Shown here in pieces: positions 7,443-15,276 of a stretch of 64,000 nucleotides of DNA. The notes beneath the pieces are model-generated. The model searched no databases. It was not told the DNA's origin and saw only the letters and a list, made by a program, of their open reading frames with translations. Position 1 is the stretch's first letter, and each line of letters opens with the position of its first letter. Source of the DNA: G963662655 sp963665015 (GTDB taxonomy: Bacteria; Cloacimonadota; Cloacimonadia; Cloacimonadales; JAIOQZ01). A program made the translations under genes and the position numbers. The stretch spans positions 868,001 through 932,000 of the forward strand of contig CAXXSY010000003.1 of assembly GCA_963665015.2 (NCBI GenBank), in the 5' to 3' direction.

Positions 7443-8660
7443 CTACAGCACGCCTTCCTGGTAGGCGACTTCTTCGTGCAGCGCGGCGTCGAGTCCCTTG
7501 AGCTCCTCTTCTTCGGAAACGCGCACCTTCGTGATTTTGTTGATGACGAAGAGCATGATGTAGGTGAAGAGGAAAGCGTAGAGGCTTGCGCCGACCACGG
7601 CGACGACCTGCTTGACGAAGAATCCGGTTCCGCCGTAGATCAGGCCCTGCGGGGCGCTGGAATTGACCGACTGGGATGCGAAGACGCCGAGCAGGATGGT
7701 TCCCACCACACCGCCGACACCGTGAACGCCCCATACGTCGAGCGCGTCGTCCCAGCCCTTCTTGTTCTTGAGCTGGACGGCGAGGTAGCAGACGACGCTC
7801 GCGGCAATGCCGATAAGAGCGGCAGCCCAGACGGGAACGAATCCCGCGGCGGGTGTGATGGTAGCCAGACCCGCGACGGCTCCGGTGAGCAGTCCGACGA
7901 GTTTCGGTTTGCGTGCGTGGAACCACTCGATGAAGAGCCATGTGACGGTCGCGAAGGACGCGGCGATGTCGGTGTTGACGAACGCCTGCACGGTGATCTC
8001 GTCAACGGCGAGTTCGCTTCCGGCGTTGAAGCCGTACCATCCGAACCAGAGCAGACCGGTTCCGATCGCGACCAGCGGGATGCTGTTGGGTATGGCGGAT
8101 TGCTCTTTACGCACGCCGACATAAAATACGGACGCGAGCGCCGCGAAGCCTGCCGTCGCGTGAACGACGATTCCGCCGGCGAAGTCCAGAACGCCCCACT
8201 GCTGCAACAGTCCGCCGCCCCAAACCATGTGGACGAACGGGTAATAGACGAAAATTTGCCACAGGCAGAGGAAGATCAGGTACGCCTTGAACGACACGCG
8301 ATTCACGAATGCGCCGGTTATCAGCGCGGGCGTGATGATCGCGAACATCATCTGGTAGGCAAAGAACAGGTATTCCGGGATATGATCGACGGGCGGCTGG
8401 AGGATCGAGTGGATCGTGACGCCGTTGAGGAACGCCTTGTCGAAGTTCCCGATGATCGCGCCGTCACCGCTGAAGCACAGCGAGTAGCCGATCGCGAACC
8501 ACAGGATCGTGGTGATGCCCAGCGACACGAAGCTTTGGATCATGATGCCCAGGATGTTGCGTTTGTGGGCAAGACCGCCATAAAAAAACGCCAGTCCGGG
8601 TGTCATGAGCATGACGAGACTGGTCGCAAGAAGCATGAATGCAATTGATGCATAGTCCAT
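7443..8660 (-). CDS. amt: Ammonium transporter, Amt family
   Basis: A 405-residue polytopic inner-membrane protein of normal Amt length. Family marks: the first helix ends in TPGLAFFYGGL; the paired pore His regions are visible as GIVVHATAGFAALA and WGVHGVGG; FGWYGFNAGSE lies in the middle. It conducts ammonium/ammonia into the cytoplasm. No PII (glnB/glnK) gene follows, unlike the common amt-glnK pair. The gene has its own sigma-70-like promoter (8711-8739) and a terminator (7398-7421), so it is monocistronic. It directly borders the prophage end. Confidence 0.95.
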   Translation of the reverse strand: MDYASIAFMLLATSLVMLMTPGLAFFYGGLAHKRNILGIMIQSFVSLGITTILWFAIGYSLCFSGDGAIIGNFDKAFLNGVTIHSILQPPVDHIPEYLFFAYQMMFAIITPALITGAFVNRVSFKAYLIFLCLWQIFVYYPFVHMVWGGGLLQQWGVLDFAGGIVVHATAGFAALASVFYVGVRKEQSAIPNSIPLVAIGTGLLWFGWYGFNAGSELAVDEITVQAFVNTDIAASFATVTWLFIEWFHARKPKLVGLLTGAVAGLATITPAAGFVPVWAAALIGIAASVVCYLAVQLKNKKGWDDALDVWGVHGVGGVVGTILLGVFASQSVNSSAPQGLIYGGTGFFVKQVVAVVGASLYAFLFTYIMLFVINKITKVRVSEEEELKGLDAALHEEVAYQEGVL

Positions 8661-8710
8661 AATTCACCCCTGAATTTACTTTTCCCTGACATGTTGCCGG
8701 GGATCGTGCA

Positions 8711-8739
8711 TATTTATTGGAATAGCGCGGATATGTCAA
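8711..8739 (-). promoter_or_regulatory. Sigma-70-like promoter of amt
   Basis: Minus strand TTGACA (8739-8734), 17-bp spacer, then TAAATA (8716-8711). The -35 is perfect and the -10 weak. The start of transcription would be ~45 nt ahead of the amt ATG. Confidence 0.5.
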
Positions 8740-8768
8740 ACTGATTGTGTTCTTTTGATGGGAATCCA

Positions 8769-8785
8769 TTGGACGCAGAATTGCT
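8769..8785 (+). promoter_or_regulatory. Sigma-54 (-24/-12) promoter of pilin-like gene 1
   Basis: TTGGACG-CAGAA-TTGCT: GG at 8771-8772 and GC at 8783-8784 are exactly 10 bases apart as sigma-54 requires, and the -12 box TTGCT fits the consensus. The -24 box has A and C swapped relative to TGGCAC. The gene's ATG is 35 nt after the GC, nearly the same distance as in the paralogous unit (9397-9414). Confidence 0.6.
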
Positions 8786-8818
8786 TCGACATTTACTATC
8801 TATCGATGAAGGTACGAA

Positions 8819-9220
8819 ATGGGACAGCAACAAATATTACTGATCATAGTCGGCGTGATCTTGATCGCCATTGCCGTCGGTGTGGGAGCGCAACTCTTTC
8901 GCGATCAAGCGGTTGATGCCAATCAGGACGATCTGCGTGCAGACCTGATTTGGCTGGCAGAGAGGGCGTTCAAATACCGCATGATGACGATTGTCATGGG
9001 CGGCGGAAGCGGTTCGTATCTCAATGTGACCGACCGGGACCTCGGCACTTCGGATTCGCTGGACAACGAGCATGGTACCTATGAACTGGTGTCGGTCGAA
9101 GCAGATGAGGTCGTGATACAGGGTACCGGCAAGATCGGTTCATCCCCGTGGATTATCCAGTGCGCCGTCGATGGCAGTGGCAACAAGACCTTCACGGTTG
9201 TTCAGACAGCTTCCTTTTGA
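8819..9220 (+). CDS. Pilin-like secreted/filament protein 1 (MGQQQ family)
   Basis: 133 residues. It begins MGQQQ followed by a ~20-residue hydrophobic helix (ILLIIVGVILIAIAVGVGAQ), then a small mixed globular part with GGGSGSYLNVTDRDLGT and WIIQCAVDGSGNKTF. It closely parallels the protein at 9450: identical MGQQQILL, LGT, GTGK, PWII and length. The arrangement is that of a type IV pilin with a minimal leader (cleavage after Gly2 would leave QQQ plus helix), but no Glu at +5 is present. Sigma-54 control is typical of pilA genes. The assembly machine is not in the window; the pilin role is inferred. Confidence 0.6.
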   Translation: MGQQQILLIIVGVILIAIAVGVGAQLFRDQAVDANQDDLRADLIWLAERAFKYRMMTIVMGGGSGSYLNVTDRDLGTSDSLDNEHGTYELVSVEADEVVIQGTGKIGSSPWIIQCAVDGSGNKTFTVVQTASF

Positions 9221-9396
9221 TCTTTCAAAATAAATATGTGTAAGAATTAAGGTACATGGTGTAAGAATTCTCTGACAGATTCGCCTGTATCGATTGTATT
9301 TCCGGTGACCGATTCGCGAATTATTGCGATAGTGGTCCGCTGGGAAATGTCGTAACTAATGTGATTGCTATGTTTTATGTTATTGATGCCTGATAT

Positions 9397-9414
9397 TTGG
9401 CACAGGCATTGCAA
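9397..9414 (+). promoter_or_regulatory. Sigma-54 (-24/-12) promoter of pilin-like gene 2
   Basis: TTGGCAC-AGGCA-TTGCAA is a near-perfect match to YTGGCACGNNNNTTGCW. GG (9399-9400) and GC (9411-9412) are separated by 10 bases. The predicted start is ~12 nt further on and the gene's ATG is at 9450. The rest of the 229-nt gap (9221-9449) shows no gene; upstream activator sites could lie there. Confidence 0.8.
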
Positions 9415-9449
9415 AGTATAATGGCAAATCCAAAAACAAGGAGACTACA

Positions 9450-9851
9450 ATGGGACAACAACAAATTCTGCTCATCGTGCTTAGCGTTATCCTCGTCGGT
9501 GTCGCTGTAGCAGTCGGTATTACCATGTTCAGAGATCATGCCCTCAGCTCAAACAAGGATGCGATGATTTCCGACCTTACTAACCTTTCCGCGAAAGTTT
9601 ACAAGTTCAGAATCACCCCCGCCGGCATGGACGGTGGTGGCGGATCCTACGCAGCCCTCGAAGATGGCGACCTCGGTACTGCCGAAGCGCTCGACAACGA
9701 CAACGCGTCCTACGTGATTACAACTGCCGAAGCCGATAACGTAGTTCTTACCGGAACCGGCAAGCAAGGTGCTACCCCGTGGATCATCACATGCACGATC
9801 GACGCGAGCGGTAACAACACATTCGAGACCACGCAGGAAGCTGCTTATTAA
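9450..9851 (+). CDS. Pilin-like secreted/filament protein 2 (MGQQQ family)
   Basis: A 133-residue paralogue of the gene at 8819, equal in length. It has the MGQQQILLIVLSVILVGVAVAV amphipathic/hydrophobic start, a GGGGSYAALEDGDLGTAEALDN middle and a TGKQGATPWIITCTIDASGNNTF end. AAGGAG precedes the ATG by 6 nt, stronger than in copy 1. It has a strong sigma-54 promoter and its own terminator, so it is probably a highly expressed single gene. The fold and role are inferred as pilin-like: a short hydrophobic N-terminal helix exposed after minimal processing, and a small beta-rich head. Confidence 0.65.
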   Translation: MGQQQILLIVLSVILVGVAVAVGITMFRDHALSSNKDAMISDLTNLSAKVYKFRITPAGMDGGGGSYAALEDGDLGTAEALDNDNASYVITTAEADNVVLTGTGKQGATPWIITCTIDASGNNTFETTQEAAY

Positions 9852-9871
9852 TCCTGACGTGATATGATTTG

Positions 9872-9903
9872 AACGAGGACTGGTAACAGTCCTCGTTTTT
9901 TTT
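9872..9903 (+). terminator. Rho-independent terminator of pilin-like gene 2
   Basis: An 11-bp perfect stem (AACGAGGACTG / CAGTCCTCGTT) with GTAA loop is followed by an eight-T run. It lies 20 nt after the stop codon. Confidence 0.9.
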
Positions 9904-10328
9904 GGGGGAATGCCCATCTCTTAACTGCTACACAGACACCCTTGCCTGCATCTTCTGGTACGCAGGCACCTGTAGGTTTTGAAGAATGAAAAACCTGAAC
10001 CTGCATCTCTGTCTTTTCCTCCACAATCTTGCCAACGAGGCACTACGATCCTGCAACATTTCCAACACGCGATAAAAAGTATAACGCACAAGAAATATAA
10101 TCTAAGATTTAACATAAGATATAAAGTTATAACTTTTTGCTTGACAAATATTTAGCAATCGTCTATAGTGCGCATGATTTTCAAATGAGTGTTTCCGGTG
10201 GCATGCACCGTAAAAAATGACGCGTTACAAATCTCATGATCATCAGGACCGAGACACGGTCCGTCGTATCGACAATCGCAAGAAACCACATCACGCTGAC
10301 ACAACAGCGTCATTAAATGGAGGGAACA
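9904..10328 (+). other. Non-coding leader region of the phage structural cluster
   Basis: About 425 bases without a supportable gene. It holds an AT-rich stretch (10080-10140) that may act as an UP element, the promoter at 10141-10169, and a ~150-nt untranslated leader with a small hairpin (GGACCG/CGGTCC, 10246-10262). The portal and terminase genes that usually precede the scaffold are absent. Confidence 0.5.
10141..10169 (+). promoter_or_regulatory. Strong sigma-70 promoter of the head-tail cluster
   Basis: A perfect TTGACA (10141-10146), a 17-bp spacer and TATAGT (10164-10169), preceded by an A/T-rich tract. It is the only strong promoter seen ahead of the structural genes, which then run in one direction to 20362. 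Confidence 0.8.
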
Positions 10329-10880
10329 ATGATTTTACAGGAACTTTTCGAGAAACATTCCGTGGAGAACGAGGAATTGAAATCGGAACTTCAGCAGCTC
10401 ATCGACGAAAGGGGCGAGAACCAGATTCCGAAGACGAGGCTCGACGAGGTGATCGCTCAGCGCAACGAACTGCGCGAGCAGCTCCAGCAGCGAGACATTG
10501 AACTGAAGGGCTACGCGAACAGGCTCGAGCAGTACGAGCAGATCGATGTCCGGACGTTGCAAGAGGAGAAAGACCAATTGCAGCATGTCGTGGATGAAAT
10601 CAAGCGGAAACAGTGGGAAGAATACGCGCACATGTTCGAGGTTGGCGAGGATCACCCGCAGTTCGACAAGATGCTGCGCATCCGCGACGATTTCAAGTTC
10701 GGCACCGATACCGAACCGCTGACAGCGGAAGACATCGAGCACAATTTGCAGGCGATTCAGCCCTATCTCAAGGCGGGATACTTCTCGAATCATGACTATG
10801 ACAACACCCGTCCCATCCAGGGGGTAACGCCCCGCAAGCGGACGGACCTAACCAACGTGTTCAAAGCATTTGGAGGGTAA
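10329..10880 (+). CDS. Phage capsid scaffold-like coiled-coil protein
   Basis: 183 residues from ATG 10329; GGAGGG sits 5-10 nt before it, within the first codons of a slightly longer frame, so the downstream start is preferred. The first ~100 residues are a Glu/Gln/Arg-rich coiled coil (LKSELQQLIDER, RNELREQLQQRD), followed by a compact tail with basic RKRTDLTNVFKAFGG. Position immediately before the capsid gene (next ATG at 10881) and composition fit an internal scaffold that binds capsid through a basic C-terminus. No catalytic protease motif is seen. Family assignment is by context. Confidence 0.65.
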   Translation: MILQELFEKHSVENEELKSELQQLIDERGENQIPKTRLDEVIAQRNELREQLQQRDIELKGYANRLEQYEQIDVRTLQEEKDQLQHVVDEIKRKQWEEYAHMFEVGEDHPQFDKMLRIRDDFKFGTDTEPLTAEDIEHNLQAIQPYLKAGYFSNHDYDNTRPIQGVTPRKRTDLTNVFKAFGG

Positions 10881-11840
10881 ATGGCAAGTGCAACACTCAT
10901 GAAACTGGCTGCGGCATACAACGTGCCCAACCAGACGGCAATCATCGACTCGCTCATCCGGGAATCCGGGATTCTCACAACCATGCCGTTCATCAAGGCG
11001 AGTCACGGCATCTTCCACAAGTACAAACTAAAACCGGAGCTTCCGGGCGGCGGATTCCGCAGCGTCAACGGCTCCATCATCCCGCACACCACCGAAGACG
11101 TGGTATTGCAGGAAGACCTCAAGATTCTCACCGACATCCAGCAGGAAGACAAGGCGATCTGCGAGAGCTACCCGGGTGGCGTGGAGAAGTACTTCGCGGA
11201 CGAACTTCCAGCCTTCGTGGAAGGCCTCGGCCAGACGGCGGCGCGCCAGCTCGTCTATGGCACAGATTCCAGCTTCGGCGACGAGGAGGGATTCTCCGGT
11301 CTGCGCCAGCACGCGGTCGATAACGGCAACACCATCGACGCCGGTGGATCGTCCGGAAGCCGCACCACCATCCTGGCGGTGCGCTGGAAACCGGGCGTCT
11401 GCTGCGGGCTGTTCAACGAAAACGCCTTCGCCGACGGCAACCTGATTACCGTGCGTCCGCTGAACAACGGCAATCCCGTGATGGTCGTCGTCAACACGGC
11501 CACCGGCGCGGTCAAGCCGGTCTATCAGGCGCTCTATGAAGCGTACATGGGGCTGCTCTGTGCGACGAGCGACAACGTGGCGGCGTACGTCTCGATCCAG
11601 GACGCCAGCGGCAAGAAACCAATCGCCGGCAACATGGACAAGCTGATCGATCTGGTCAGAGGCAGCGTCAGCGACACCTTCATCTACTGCAACCGCACCG
11701 GACGCAGGCTGCTCTGGGAACTCAAGGAGAGCAAGATGCAGGTCTCCAGCGCCGACACCGACTACAACCGGCTCATCGAACGCTGGAACGGCATCCCGGT
11801 CGTCCTCGAAGAAAACATCTCATCCACCGAAACCATTTAG
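10881..11840 (+). CDS. Phage major capsid protein
   Basis: 319 residues. The N-terminal arm (ASATLMKLAAAYNVPNQTAIIDSLIRESGIL) and the TMPFIKASHGIFHKYK then LPGGGFRSVN segment are typical of the HK97-fold capsids found behind short scaffold genes in podo/siphophages. A long E-loop-like region (EDKAICESYPGG) and C-terminal P-domain (DTDYNRLIERWNGIPVVLEEN) follow. It would form the icosahedral shell. The gene follows the scaffold with no gap and precedes a decoration-like protein. The call is from fold-like features and position. Confidence 0.8.
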   Translation: MASATLMKLAAAYNVPNQTAIIDSLIRESGILTTMPFIKASHGIFHKYKLKPELPGGGFRSVNGSIIPHTTEDVVLQEDLKILTDIQQEDKAICESYPGGVEKYFADELPAFVEGLGQTAARQLVYGTDSSFGDEEGFSGLRQHAVDNGNTIDAGGSSGSRTTILAVRWKPGVCCGLFNENAFADGNLITVRPLNNGNPVMVVVNTATGAVKPVYQALYEAYMGLLCATSDNVAAYVSIQDASGKKPIAGNMDKLIDLVRGSVSDTFIYCNRTGRRLLWELKESKMQVSSADTDYNRLIERWNGIPVVLEENISSTETI

Positions 11841-11849
11841 GAGCGAACC

Positions 11850-12305
11850 ATGAGCAAATACTACGGCTACCAGGTAGATGAAAACATGACCCTTTCGGAT
11901 GCCCAGGCGGTATTCGACGGAACCGGCAAAGACTCCTCAAACATCCGCTACGCGGGCAACAGCGGCGGTCTGGTGGAGATTCGCGTCTATGCGAACACCG
12001 CGATCACGATCGCCACGGACGAGGTCCTCAAGATCGAACTCGAATGCTACTCGTCCGCTACCGCCGCCAGCGCGGCGCCACCGTTCAAGAACAGCGCCAG
12101 TGGCTGGGTCGATGACGCCCACTTCTACATGCTGTACAAAGACGCCAGCGACGACGGGCTGTCGTTCAGCGCGGGTGACCTCATCACCGCGATGGTGATT
12201 CCCGAAGGTCTGCTGCGGGATCGGCCCTACGTGCAACTCAAGTACGCGACGACCACCGACGACTCGGATCAGAAGATCGACGCGTTTCTGCACGTTCTCG
12301 CGTAG
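11850..12305 (+). CDS. Capsid decoration-like (Bbp16-type) phage protein
   Basis: A 151-residue Ala/Asp-rich beta protein directly behind the capsid gene with a GGAGCG site. Segments IRVYANTAITIATDEVLKIELECYSS and FYMLYKDASDDGLSFSAGD, LITAMVIPE, and a final YVQLKYATTTDDSDQKIDAFLHV resemble the small beta-sandwich proteins located after capsid genes (Bbp16 group), which sit on the outside of the shell. Identity inferred from position and pattern. Confidence 0.55.
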   Translation: MSKYYGYQVDENMTLSDAQAVFDGTGKDSSNIRYAGNSGGLVEIRVYANTAITIATDEVLKIELECYSSATAASAAPPFKNSASGWVDDAHFYMLYKDASDDGLSFSAGDLITAMVIPEGLLRDRPYVQLKYATTTDDSDQKIDAFLHVLA

Positions 12306-12359
12306 CGAATCCGGGGAGGGGGAAACCTCTCCCCATACCTTCATGAAAGGAGACCAACG

Positions 12360-13097
12360 ATGGCTTGGATAAACGCAGTGCTTTCAACACCGAATTCCAT
12401 CGCGCGCATCGACGCGGAGGTGAATATTCTTGCCGGTGGAACCATCCACCAGTGCTACAAGGGCGACGGATCGAGCGGGATCGTATTCCCCGAGGAAATC
12501 GTCCGTATCGAATGGTACGATCCGAACGGAACGAAGACCAGCGAGAAATTTACCAAAAGCTGGATTGTTCCCGACGGGGAGTACGTCTTCCGCATCGTCG
12601 GCTACGATAGAACCGAAACGAGAATCGCCGAATATAACTGCGACGAGGGCGTCGAGATGATCGCGCTGGATATCAGCGGCAACGGCAACCACGCGGAGCT
12701 CGATTCCACCGCGCTGCACGCGACCTACACCGTCAGCGCGAACTGGCTCGACAAGATCGCCATGGCGAAGAAGATCATCGGCAGGAAGCTGGAAAACCAG
12801 CTATCCGCGCAGGGCTACAATGTCGATGAAAGCAACGGGAAAGTGCTTCTGGATATCATCGTCAATCCCGAGCTGTTCGACATCTGCAGCGACTACCTCA
12901 CCCTGCACCTGATCTACACCGATCTGGCGAACGCCATGGGCAGGGAGATGTACTGGACCAAGGCGGAATTCTACCACCGCGTCTTCAAGGACCACTTCGA
13001 TGTCGCGGCCAAGGCAATCAATCTGGATACGACGCTCGACGGAAAAGTCGATCGTTATCGGGCGAACGTCTTCTCAACCACACGACACAAACGATAG
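12360..13097 (+). CDS. Head-tail connector/adaptor-like phage protein
   Basis: 245 residues with an N-terminal beta region (~1-115: GTIHQCYKGDGSSG, VRIEWYDPNG, DGEYVFRIVGYD) and a C-terminal helical domain (~125-245: LDKIAMAKKIIGRKLENQL, LTLHLIYTDLANAMG, FYHRVFKDHFDVAAKAIN). The helical part looks like gp6/gp15-type connectors that form a ring below the portal. It is followed 9 nt later by a tail-terminator-like gene, which fits the usual head-to-tail order. AAAGGAG lies before ATG. Confidence 0.5.
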   Translation: MAWINAVLSTPNSIARIDAEVNILAGGTIHQCYKGDGSSGIVFPEEIVRIEWYDPNGTKTSEKFTKSWIVPDGEYVFRIVGYDRTETRIAEYNCDEGVEMIALDISGNGNHAELDSTALHATYTVSANWLDKIAMAKKIIGRKLENQLSAQGYNVDESNGKVLLDIIVNPELFDICSDYLTLHLIYTDLANAMGREMYWTKAEFYHRVFKDHFDVAAKAINLDTTLDGKVDRYRANVFSTTRHKR

Positions 13098-13106
13098 GAT
13101 GAAACA

Positions 13107-13559
13107 ATGCATGTATATCAGAATGAAGTAATTACCTGGATCAAGAATACGCTGCAAGCTGACGACCAGTTTTCGTACGTCGGCGAGTTCCCGGACGACA
13201 TCGATCGCTTCGGCAGGAATCTCCCCGCAGTACTGGTGCAAGACGGTGATCAGCCCGAGTACGTGATGATGTCCGGCGGGCAGCTCCGCTACACCTACGA
13301 GGTGAATGTGTGGCTCTATCACCGTCCGGGACAGAATCGCGTCATCACCATGAACGTCCTGACCGACCTGGTGATCGATAAGATACTCAGTTCGCCCGGT
13401 ATCGCGGATTACGTGTTCAATCTTGAAGCGGTATCGGTCGAGAAGGGTGAGGCGCACGGCGAGACGACCGACTACCTGGCGCCGGGCATCTACAACAATC
13501 TAACCATTCGCAAGATCGGGTTCAGGATGCAGATTCTCGACACCCGCAGCGACGCCTGA
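13107..13559 (+). CDS. Tail terminator/head-tail joining-like protein
   Basis: A 150-residue mixed alpha/beta protein: an N-terminal helix (YQNEVITWIKNTLQADDQF), strands (PAVLVQDGDQPEYV, YTYEVNVWLYHRP), a helix (TDLVIDKILSSP) and final strands (NLTIRKIGFRMQIL). The alpha-beta layout and the place between connector and tail tube match gpU/gp17-type tail terminators, which cap the tail tube. Identification is by context. Confidence 0.5.
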   Translation: MHVYQNEVITWIKNTLQADDQFSYVGEFPDDIDRFGRNLPAVLVQDGDQPEYVMMSGGQLRYTYEVNVWLYHRPGQNRVITMNVLTDLVIDKILSSPGIADYVFNLEAVSVEKGEAHGETTDYLAPGIYNNLTIRKIGFRMQILDTRSDA

Positions 13560-13573
13560 CAAAGGGAGGAACC

Positions 13574-14530
13574 ATGTGCGCATATCGATATGGCTACGGC
13601 TATCTGGTCAACCTGTTCAAGGAGCAGGGCTCCGGAACCGGTAGCGGATACGGAAATTACGCGGGTGATTACAGTGTGATCGACAAGATACTGGCAAACA
13701 CCATCGAGATGAAGCCTTCGCGCGAAGCGATCTCGGTGCGAGCCAAGACCGGCACCATGGAGCCGTGGAACTCGGAAATGCTGGCCGGACGTCAGGGCGG
13801 GACGGTCACGATACGCGGAGAGCTGGCTTACGCGCATGATATTCTTTTACATGCGCTCTTCTCCAAGAGCTCGTCACCGTACCAGGTGCAGAATATCAAG
13901 AAACCTTATTCCTACGAGATTCACCAGTATTTCACCGACGATCAGAAAGGCAACGTGGCGACCGGCTGCGTTCTGGAAAGCCTGAATATCTCGGGCGAGA
14001 GTGGTGGCGCGGTGATGTTCGAAGCGGTGTTCCGAGCCAGAACCATCGAGACGGAAGTAGATTTCACCGCCGGCGACTACGCATCGTACGGTCTTGTCAT
14101 GGTGCCGTATGTAAGACCGTTCCTGGTCGGCGACATCCACTCGATCGACCTGTTCGATTCCTCATACAGCGTCTTCAACACTTTCAGCATCGGACTTTCC
14201 AATCAATTCGTGAACGACAACGCGCTCTTCCAGAATTCGTTCGTCAAGCAGCGCGAACTGCTCGAAGCCTTCAGCGGTGAAGCGACATTCGACACGAATT
14301 ACGATTCCGCCGTTGGTTGGCTCGAAGACGAGATGCTCTCGGCGGACGTATCGACGGGTAACATCGATTTCACCATGACCGACGGCATGCACCACTGGGC
14401 GGTGAAGACCAATGGCAAGATCACAGCAGTCAATCCGGCGGATCCCGACCGGCAGATATTCAACTTCGCGGCGACCGTGCAACTGATGGCGGACAACTTC
14501 AATCCGGCCGTCAAAATCACCATTTCGTAG
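13574..14530 (+). CDS. Major tail tube protein
   Basis: 318 residues, beta-rich. It has a repeated subdomain character (TGCVLESLNISGESGGAVM then FEAVFRARTIETEVDF; later MTDGMHHWAVKTNGKITAVN) and ends in NFNPAVKITIS. Long tail-tube proteins with two similar beta domains occupy this position between tail terminator and tail chaperone. It would polymerise around the tape measure. AGGGAGGA precedes the ATG. Confidence 0.6.
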   Translation: MCAYRYGYGYLVNLFKEQGSGTGSGYGNYAGDYSVIDKILANTIEMKPSREAISVRAKTGTMEPWNSEMLAGRQGGTVTIRGELAYAHDILLHALFSKSSSPYQVQNIKKPYSYEIHQYFTDDQKGNVATGCVLESLNISGESGGAVMFEAVFRARTIETEVDFTAGDYASYGLVMVPYVRPFLVGDIHSIDLFDSSYSVFNTFSIGLSNQFVNDNALFQNSFVKQRELLEAFSGEATFDTNYDSAVGWLEDEMLSADVSTGNIDFTMTDGMHHWAVKTNGKITAVNPADPDRQIFNFAATVQLMADNFNPAVKITIS

Positions 14531-14539
14531 GACGCGGCT

Positions 14540-14941
14540 ATGGGTGACAAGATCAAGAATTGCTTCGAAGATCACGGCGCGACGCTGACCAGGGAGGTCT
14601 TTCTCGACGGTGAACGCATCGCGACCATCCGTCCTCTGCGTCCGCTCGACCGTGACGCACTGCTTCCATACATGGGCAAGCTGAGCTTCAACGGCGAGGA
14701 ACCGGTCTATGAGGGTGTCCGACCCGAAGCGCTCCGGCTGGCGAAGATCGTCCTGGCGCTGGGCGGCGAGTTGGATGGCATTTCTCGTCGCGTGGATCGG
14801 GAGGGCTGGGTATTCGAGCGACCGGTCACGCTGGAGAATGTGAATCTGCTGCGGGAGGACATCCTGGAGACGCTCTGGAAGGAGATCACGGCGATGGAAG
14901 AGGATTACCGGAACAACCGCGAGGCCATCCGAAAAAACTGA
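14540..14941 (+). CDS. Tail assembly chaperone, short (gpG-like) form
   Basis: 133 residues; soluble helical protein after a beta start (TREVFLDGERIATIRPLRPLD). It lies between the tail tube and tape-measure genes, the invariant place of tail assembly chaperones. The last codons are CGA AAA AAC TGA and contain the slippery heptamer A AAA AAC directly before the stop (14932-14938). Ribosomes slipping -1 would continue into the frame that ends at 15276, giving a gpGT-like fusion of about 245 residues. Short and long forms guide tape-measure folding in lambda. Confidence 0.75.
   Translation: MGDKIKNCFEDHGATLTREVFLDGERIATIRPLRPLDRDALLPYMGKLSFNGEEPVYEGVRPEALRLAKIVLALGGELDGISRRVDREGWVFERPVTLENVNLLREDILETLWKEITAMEEDYRNNREAIRKN
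14932..14938 (+). other. Programmed -1 ribosomal frameshift site (A AAA AAC)
   Basis: The zero frame reads AAA AAC TGA, and the heptamer fits X XXY YYZ exactly. After slippage the next codon is CTG (14938-14940), joining the frame of 14959-15276 with no stop between. Position, heptamer and downstream frame all match the lambda G/T arrangement. Confidence 0.8.
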
Positions 14942-15276
14942 CCCGCGCCCTCCGGCTGATGATCTTTTCGGGTGATCGCTGGGAGGGCATGATCGAGGGC
15001 TATGCGGGTGAGAGAACCTTCTGCAGCCATTGCCGGGCGCAAGAGACATGCATGAAGAAACCGGTCTTTCCGAAGATACTACCGGGCGTGCGGCTGGTGC
15101 TGGGCTACCTGACCGAGAACGCCCGGGGTGGGATGCGCTATCCCTGGAAAGGAGACCATCGCATGCAACCGCAATGGTTTATGGAACTCTACGCGCTCGC
15201 CGAACGGTTGCAGCGAGATACGACGATTGAAAAGCTTCAACGGGGGCAAGATGAAACGAAAAACAACATGGGATAA
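14938..15276 (+). CDS. Tail assembly chaperone, frameshift extension (gpT-like)
   Basis: About 112 residues are read only after the -1 shift at 14938 (LTRALRLMIFSGDRWEGMIEG...). An internal ATG exists at 14959, but it has no ribosome-binding site ahead of it. The segment carries CSHCRAQETC, a possible four-ligand metal knuckle, and a helical end that overlaps the tape-measure start by 26 nt. In lambda the T segment recruits tail tube subunits to the G-coated tape measure. Independent translation from 14959 is the alternative. Confidence 0.65.
   Translation: MTRALRLMIFSGDRWEGMIEGYAGERTFCSHCRAQETCMKKPVFPKILPGVRLVLGYLTENARGGMRYPWKGDHRMQPQWFMELYALAERLQRDTTIEKLQRGQDETKNNMG

Noticed and set aside
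10217..10501. A 94-residue open frame before the scaffold gene
   Set aside because: It overlaps the leader and scaffold gene in another frame, with no ribosome-binding site, and has arginine-rich shadow composition.
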